Of a stretch of DNA of 32,819 nucleotides, positions 28,531 through 32,819 are shown in pieces. The stretch is from Planctomycetia bacterium (lineage in GTDB: Bacteria > Planctomycetota > UBA8108 > UBA1146). Every line of letters starts with the position of its first letter. Within the stretch, counting starts at the first letter, position 1. The notes beneath the pieces are model-generated. The model was given only the letters and a program-made list of their open reading frames with translations, had not been told where the DNA came from and searched no databases. A program made the position numbers and the translations under genes. The DNA lies in contig JAAXJX010000022.1 of the NCBI GenBank assembly GCA_012269595.1, positions 1,456-34,274 of the forward strand. Direction: 5' to 3'.

Positions 28531-31404
28531 GTGTCTGACGAAAATTCCCTCTGGGATTCCATGGGCAAAGTCGGTTTTGAGAGCGGTGCCTCGGAAGCAG
28601 CCGAGGGCGAAGATCTCTCGATTCTTCCCGACAGCCACGATATCGCCCGTCATCCATACAGGGCATTTCTCCATCGACTTGAAAAGCCCGGCCGTTACAC
28701 CGGTGGAGAGCTGCATTCTGTCACGAAGACGGATGCCCGACTTTCCTTCCTGCTGGCCTTTCCGGATGTCTATGAAATCGGGATGAGCCACCTGGGCTTC
28801 AAGATTCTGTATTCCCAATTGAATGGCCTCGAGGATGTTCGTGCCGAGCGGGTTTACACCCCGTGGATCGATTGTGAAAAAGAGCTGCGGGCCCGTGACC
28901 TTGAATTGGTCAGTCTGGAGTCCTGGCGAAGGATGCGAGATTTTGACGTCGTCGGTTTCTCGATGCAGTACGAACTCACCTTCACCAACATTCTGACGAT
29001 GCTCGATCTCGGTGGTATCCCCATTCGTTCCAGTGATCGCGACGACGATTGTCCGTTGGTCATGGCCGGGGGACCGGTGGCATTCCAGCCGGAACCGATG
29101 AGCCCCTTCATCGATGCCTTTTTGATCGGAGATGGTGAAGGACACTTTCACAAGGTGGTCGACCATTGGAAATCTCTCAAGGAACTGGGTGTTTCCCGAA
29201 GAGATCGCCTGATCCAGATCAGTGGGTTCGACGGAGTTTATGTGCCGTCGCTATACAGTACTCGGGTGGAGCCGGACACAGGGTTCACTGTTGTCGATTC
29301 ACCACTTGATGACAGAGTCCCTGCCTCTGTGAAGCGGGCGCACGTACCCGACCTTGCCGAGTATCCATTCCCGGCCAAATCCCCCGTTCCCAATACGGAA
29401 GTGGTTTTTGATCGTGCGAGCATCGAGGTCGCAAGGGGCTGTACCGAGGGTTGCCGTTTCTGCCAGGCGGGAATGATCTACCGCCCTGTCAGGGAGAGAC
29501 CCCCTGAAGATATTCAGGAAGTGGTCCGTGATGCGGTCAAGTGCGGAGGCTTCGATGAAGTCTCTCTCACCAGCCTCTCGACGGCGGACTACAGCGCCAT
29601 TGAGCCACTCGTCAAAAAGATCATGCCAGAGTTGCGGGAGAAGAATATTTCTCTCAGCGTCTCTTCTCTTCGTGCCTATGGCTTGACCGATGAAATGCTC
29701 GAAGAGATGTCGAGTGTCCGTAATACCTCCCTGACCTTCGCGCCGGAGGCAGGGACTCAGCGGATGCGTGACGTGGTCAACAAGAACATTACTGAGGATG
29801 ACATCGCGAAGAGTGCGCACAGGATCTTCTCCAGAGGTTGGCGCAGGATGAAGCTGTATTTCATGATCGGCCTGCCCACAGAAGATGAGAGTGACATTCG
29901 CGGTATCGCTGACACAGGCAAGCGCATGCTCGATATCGCCCGGGAGTATCTCCCAAAAGGACGAGCTCAAGTGACCGTCTCCGTTTCAAGCCATGTGCCG
30001 AAGCCGTTCACTCCCTTCCAGTGGGCAGCGATGGATGATCTCCCGGATATCGAACTGAAACACGAAGCGTTGAGGAAGTGGACCCGACATCCGGGCCTTC
30101 AACTTCGCTGGCACGATCCGTCGACGAGTCACCTCGAGGGAATCCTCAGCAGGGGAGACCGGACCATCTCCAATGTCATCGAAACTGCATGGCGGAAGGG
30201 TTGCCGATTCGACGGTTGGTCCGATCGGATGAGGTTTGATTACTGGATGGAAGCGATCGAGGAGAATGAGATCGACCGCTACCGTTTCCTCGGCACCATT
30301 CCCATCGACGCAAGGCTCCCCTGGGATCACCTCGATTGTGGAGTAGAGCCCAAGTTCCTCAAGCGTGAGTACCAGAGAGCGCTCAAGGATCGGACTTCCC
30401 ATCCGTGTGGCAAACCTGGCAAGAGATTGACCCACTACACCAATGTGGCAGAGGCGAGTGAAGACAAGCGCAGATTGGTTTGTTACGACTGTGGAATTGA
30501 ATGTGATCTCAGTCGAATGAAAGAAGAGCGCATCGAGTTCCTCGATTTCCTCGACGCCAAAGAGAAAAAAGTGGGCAAGGCTTCTTCACAAACCGATGCG
30601 GGGGTTGAAGAGGTCAGGGAAGAAGCCAAAAAGCGTTTTGCAGAGCGCGAAAATCCCAAGCTTCCGCCAGAGCGGAAGGAGTTGGATCACGCCAGCCATG
30701 GATATCGAATCCGATACGCCAAGCTGGGTCGTGCGCGCTACATGAGCCATTTGGATCTGAACCGTTTCCTTCCAAGGGCAATTCGAAGAGCCGGATTCTC
30801 TCCGGCATACTCCAAGGGTTTTCACCCGATTCCCCAAATGTCGTTTGGTCCGCCGCTGCGTTTGGGAATGGCAGGGCTTTCAGAAGTCGTCGACATACGC
30901 CTTCAGGAAGACGTTCCCGCTGAAGTGGTTCTCGAAAAACTGACCAAGCAGTGCCCGGACGGCATCGTCATTCGATCCCTGCACGCTCTGGGGCCGGACG
31001 CTCCGAAGCTCTCCGTCGTCAGCACATGGGCAGACTTTCTCATCTTTGTGCCGAATCAGGTCGCAGAACGGATTCCCACAAAAGTCTTGCAGAAACTTCT
31101 CGATCGCAAAGAAATCCCGATTGACCGATTGACGAAAAAAGGCAAACCGAAGGTGGTCGATATCCGTCCAGGGATTCGTAATCTGAGTTGGCTTGCAGAG
31201 GTTCCTTCCGATGTACAGGGTCTGCAGACCTGTCGCCCGGAAGAAAGTTTGCTGTCGATGCGAATCTGCCTTCAGGGGGATCACCTTACGAAGCCTGAAG
31301 ACGTCCTCGTTCAGCTGTTCGACGGTGAGTTGCCCACGGGAATGCAGGTGGTGCGCAGGAGGCTTCTCCCGGCACCCAGTGCCAAAACTCTGCAAGGGGT
31401 CTGA
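28531..31404 (+). CDS. B12-binding-type radical SAM protein fused to a DUF2344 domain (TIGR03960/TIGR03936-like)
   Basis: 957 residues. GTG 28531 is chosen because GGGAG lies eight bases upstream; the frame is open from TTG 28471. The N-terminal part (about 40-270) resembles the B12-binding-like domain of this family, with FPDVYEIGMSHLGFKILY and VVGFSMQYELTFTNIL. The radical SAM CxxxCxxC triad is Cys304, Cys308, Cys311 (GCTEGCRFC), binding a 4Fe-4S cluster that cleaves S-adenosylmethionine. Residues about 725-957 are the DUF2344 domain (SHLDLNRFLPRAIRRAGFSPAYSKGFHP). Homologues are widespread as this fusion or as two genes, often near RNase G or ribosomal protein genes, and their reaction is unproven. 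A short Cys-rich stretch (CYDCGIECD) lies in the linker near 650. Confidence 0.92.
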   Translation: MSDENSLWDSMGKVGFESGASEAAEGEDLSILPDSHDIARHPYRAFLHRLEKPGRYTGGELHSVTKTDARLSFLLAFPDVYEIGMSHLGFKILYSQLNGLEDVRAERVYTPWIDCEKELRARDLELVSLESWRRMRDFDVVGFSMQYELTFTNILTMLDLGGIPIRSSDRDDDCPLVMAGGPVAFQPEPMSPFIDAFLIGDGEGHFHKVVDHWKSLKELGVSRRDRLIQISGFDGVYVPSLYSTRVEPDTGFTVVDSPLDDRVPASVKRAHVPDLAEYPFPAKSPVPNTEVVFDRASIEVARGCTEGCRFCQAGMIYRPVRERPPEDIQEVVRDAVKCGGFDEVSLTSLSTADYSAIEPLVKKIMPELREKNISLSVSSLRAYGLTDEMLEEMSSVRNTSLTFAPEAGTQRMRDVVNKNITEDDIAKSAHRIFSRGWRRMKLYFMIGLPTEDESDIRGIADTGKRMLDIAREYLPKGRAQVTVSVSSHVPKPFTPFQWAAMDDLPDIELKHEALRKWTRHPGLQLRWHDPSTSHLEGILSRGDRTISNVIETAWRKGCRFDGWSDRMRFDYWMEAIEENEIDRYRFLGTIPIDARLPWDHLDCGVEPKFLKREYQRALKDRTSHPCGKPGKRLTHYTNVAEASEDKRRLVCYDCGIECDLSRMKEERIEFLDFLDAKEKKVGKASSQTDAGVEEVREEAKKRFAERENPKLPPERKELDHASHGYRIRYAKLGRARYMSHLDLNRFLPRAIRRAGFSPAYSKGFHPIPQMSFGPPLRLGMAGLSEVVDIRLQEDVPAEVVLEKLTKQCPDGIVIRSLHALGPDAPKLSVVSTWADFLIFVPNQVAERIPTKVLQKLLDRKEIPIDRLTKKGKPKVVDIRPGIRNLSWLAEVPSDVQGLQTCRPEESLLSMRICLQGDHLTKPEDVLVQLFDGELPTGMQVVRRRLLPAPSAKTLQGV

Positions 31405-31440
31405 TTCTGGAAAGGATCAGACTCTTACAGGATTTTTTCG
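31399..31440 (+). terminator. Weak terminator-like hairpin after the radical SAM gene
   Basis: GTCTGATT (31399-31406) pairs with GATCAGAC (31415-31422) with one G-U pair. A T6 run sits about 12 nt further on instead of directly after the stem. It overlaps the stop codon of the radical SAM gene and lies between convergent genes. Efficiency is doubtful. Confidence 0.35.
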
Positions 31441-31459
31441 GAAGTGAGGGAGTTGCCCT

Positions 31460-31693
31460 TTAGTCGCAGTCGTCGCCGATGGCTTCGACGGGGCACTCTT
31501 CCTTGGCCTGCTCGCAGAGTTCTTCCTCTTCAGGAGACCCCGGCTGCTTGAAGACGAATGAATAGCCCTCGTCTTCGTTGGCCTTGAAGTTGTCAGGAGC
31601 GGTTGTTCTGCAGAGATCGCAGTCGATGCACTCGTCATCGACGTACCACTTGCCTGCAATGTTGCTTTCGACCTTGTTTGCGGGATCTGCCAT
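31460..31693 (-). CDS. Single-cluster 4Fe-4S ferredoxin
   Basis: 77 residues from the ATG complementary to 31691-31693, which has AGGAGG five bases upstream. An ATG seven codons earlier has no comparable site. Cys22, Cys25 and Cys28 (CIDCDLC) plus Cys67 (ECP) form one [4Fe-4S] site. Cys60 is a candidate for the extra disulfide seen in this single-cluster class. The sequence is strongly acidic, typical of small electron carriers docking to basic surfaces. It transfers single electrons in the cytoplasm. The partner is unknown, and the neighbouring radical SAM protein is one possible client. It has its own promoter. Confidence 0.92.
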   Translation of the reverse strand: MADPANKVESNIAGKWYVDDECIDCDLCRTTAPDNFKANEDEGYSFVFKQPGSPEEEELCEQAKEECPVEAIGDDCD

Positions 31694-31809
31694 CTTGGCC
31701 TCCTGCTGATTCATCTCTGTTCAGTTTGTTGGTGTCGGCATTCCCCCTGGAATCTGCCGCCAGGAAAGGTCTCAACCGGAAAATGACTCCGTGAGGCCTG
31801 ACAATACAG

Positions 31810-31838
31810 AGAATAGGATCCTGAACTGATCGTGGCAA
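31810..31838 (-). promoter_or_regulatory. Promoter of the ferredoxin gene
   Basis: On the minus strand TTGCCA (complement of 31833-31838) is followed after exactly 17 nt by TATTCT (complement of 31810-31815). These match five and four consensus bases. The leader to the ATG at 31693 is about 110 nt. Confidence 0.5.
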
Positions 31839-31876
31839 GTGAACTATGGCCCCGCTTTGCTGGCAGGTGGTCGATT

Positions 31877-31907
31877 TTGCCCTTATCTTGAATATTCACG
31901 TGATAAC
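31877..31907 (+). promoter_or_regulatory. Possible promoter of the mqnD-type gene
   Basis: TTGCCC (31877-31882) and GATAAC (31902-31907) are 19 nt apart, about 75 nt before ATG 31981. Spacing is longer than ideal. The divergent arrangement with the ferredoxin promoter makes a promoter here likely, but its exact position is uncertain. Confidence 0.3.
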
Positions 31908-31980
31908 AGCGGTTTTGTGTGATTCGTGAAAACAGGGAGATCTTTCCTGCCTGCAGTAACGGATATCTACGGAGGAGACC

Positions 31981-32811
31981 ATGAAAGTAGTCATCGCCCA
32001 CAGTCCTGATTCTGACGATGCCTTCATGCATTTCGCCATTGGCGAGGGCAAGATTGATACAGGTATTTACGAGTTCGATCACATGATGGCCGACATCGAG
32101 ACCCTGAATCAGCACGCTGTCGAGGGGCGACACGAAGTGACCGCCATCTCGATCCATGCCTATGCTCATCTCTCCGACCGCTATGCACTGTTGAACCACG
32201 GTGCCAGCATGGGTGAAAACTACGGTCCGGTGATGATTTCCCGTGAGCCCAAAACCCGTGAAGATCTTGCCGGAGTTCCCATTGCGGTCCCCGGAGACTG
32301 GACCAGTGCCACCCTTGCGACCAAGCTCTGGTATCCGGAGGCGAAAACCGTCTCCGTTGATTTTGACCAGATCATGGAACGGGTCGGCTCCGGAGAATTC
32401 GAGGCCGGGGTGATCATTCACGAGGGTCAGGTCACCTATCAGGATCAGGGTTACTACCCTGTGGTCGACCTCGGGAAGTGGTGGGCTGAAACTCAGGATG
32501 GTTTGCCGCTGCCACTGGGCGGAAATGCAATCCGCAGAGATCTGGGGGAAGAGCACATTCACGAGATTTCGAGGATTTTGCGTGAGAGCATCGCTTACGC
32601 CCTCGACCACCGCGAAGAGGCCCTGCAGTACGCTGAAAAGTACAACCGTGGTTTGACCCGCGAGTTGACCGACAAGTTTGTCGGCATGTATGTCAATCAG
32701 CGAACACTCGACTACAAGGATGATGGCCGTGAGGCGGTCAGAAGGTTCCTCGCCATGGGTGAAAAAGCGGGAGCGGTGCCAGCGGTCGCTGATCCGGAGT
32801 TCATTCGCTGA
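31981..32811 (+). CDS. mqnD: 1,4-dihydroxy-6-naphthoate synthase-type enzyme (futalosine menaquinone pathway)
   Basis: 276 residues with a strong ribosome site (GGAGGAG). It belongs to the MqnA/MqnD (VitK2_biosynth) family, which has a periplasmic-binding-protein fold but is a cytoplasmic enzyme. MqnD converts cyclic dehypoxanthine futalosine to 1,4-dihydroxy-6-naphthoate, a late precursor of menaquinone. The start HSPDSDDAFMHFAI is the characteristic MqnD motif, and EVTAISIHAYAHLSDRYALLNHGASMGENYGPVMIS is present in order, followed by PGDWTSATLA and GVIIHEGQVTY. The catalytic His of MqnD fits the IIHEGQ position. The gene is complete and ends 8 nt before the window edge. Other mqn genes are not in view. 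Confidence 0.9.
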   Translation: MKVVIAHSPDSDDAFMHFAIGEGKIDTGIYEFDHMMADIETLNQHAVEGRHEVTAISIHAYAHLSDRYALLNHGASMGENYGPVMISREPKTREDLAGVPIAVPGDWTSATLATKLWYPEAKTVSVDFDQIMERVGSGEFEAGVIIHEGQVTYQDQGYYPVVDLGKWWAETQDGLPLPLGGNAIRRDLGEEHIHEISRILRESIAYALDHREEALQYAEKYNRGLTRELTDKFVGMYVNQRTLDYKDDGREAVRRFLAMGEKAGAVPAVADPEFIR

Positions 32812-32819
32812 ACTGAATC

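Overview
The window looks like ordinary chromosome from an uncultured Gram-negative bacterium. The evidence is a LolCD-type lipoprotein-release transporter, lipobox-bearing lipoproteins, one menaquinone (futalosine-route) enzyme of the MqnD family, and a large Ser/Thr kinase-ATPase-TPR protein. GTG and TTG starts are frequent and Shine-Dalgarno sites are purine rich. This combination occurs in Planctomycetota, deltaproteobacterial/Myxococcota-like and FCB-type lineages. I cannot place it further without a tree. No tRNA, rRNA, CRISPR array, transposase, integrase or attachment site was seen.

Layout. 1-201 is the Lys-rich tail of a protein cut by the window edge, closed by a strong terminator. 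586-963 is a small acidic protein with collagen-like Gly-Pro-X triplets, also closed by a terminator. 1131-5427 (+) carries a tRNA-binding-domain protein, recN, a class I mannose-6-phosphate isomerase and two similarly built single-pass membrane proteins. 5604-9839 (+) is a 1411-residue kinase/ATPase/TPR/GAF regulator, followed by a BtuF-like binding protein that lacks a signal peptide.

10734-12313 (+) is the most notable segment. A 115-residue ArsC/Spx-like thioredoxin-fold gene has an in-frame TGA exactly at the first Cys position of its CxxC motif, and a SECIS-like hairpin follows at the right distance. It reads as a selenoprotein. It sits 12 nt ahead of a rhomboid protease gene and a small hypothetical gene. 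An M42 peptidase follows. Facing it on the minus strand are rsmD, a cyclic-nucleotide-binding protein, an RluD-type pseudouridine synthase, a TPR-like membrane protein and a lipoprotein.

17169-23550 (+) is a tight six-gene block: two MacB/FtsX-type permeases and their ATPase run by overlapping stops and starts into a ferric-iron-type ABC importer (lipoprotein binding protein, fused permease, short ATPase). It converges on a minus-strand lolC/lolD-type pair (23547-25707), and the two blocks share a CTAG stop. A 401-bp divergent intergenic region leads to a leucine-dehydrogenase-type gene, rnpA and yidD, a mini MerR-type regulator, a possible small membrane protein and a two-part B12-binding radical SAM/DUF2344 protein. 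The window ends with a minus-strand ferredoxin and an mqnD-type gene.

The selenoprotein means that the host genome should also encode SelA, SelB, SelC and SelD. None of these is in the window.
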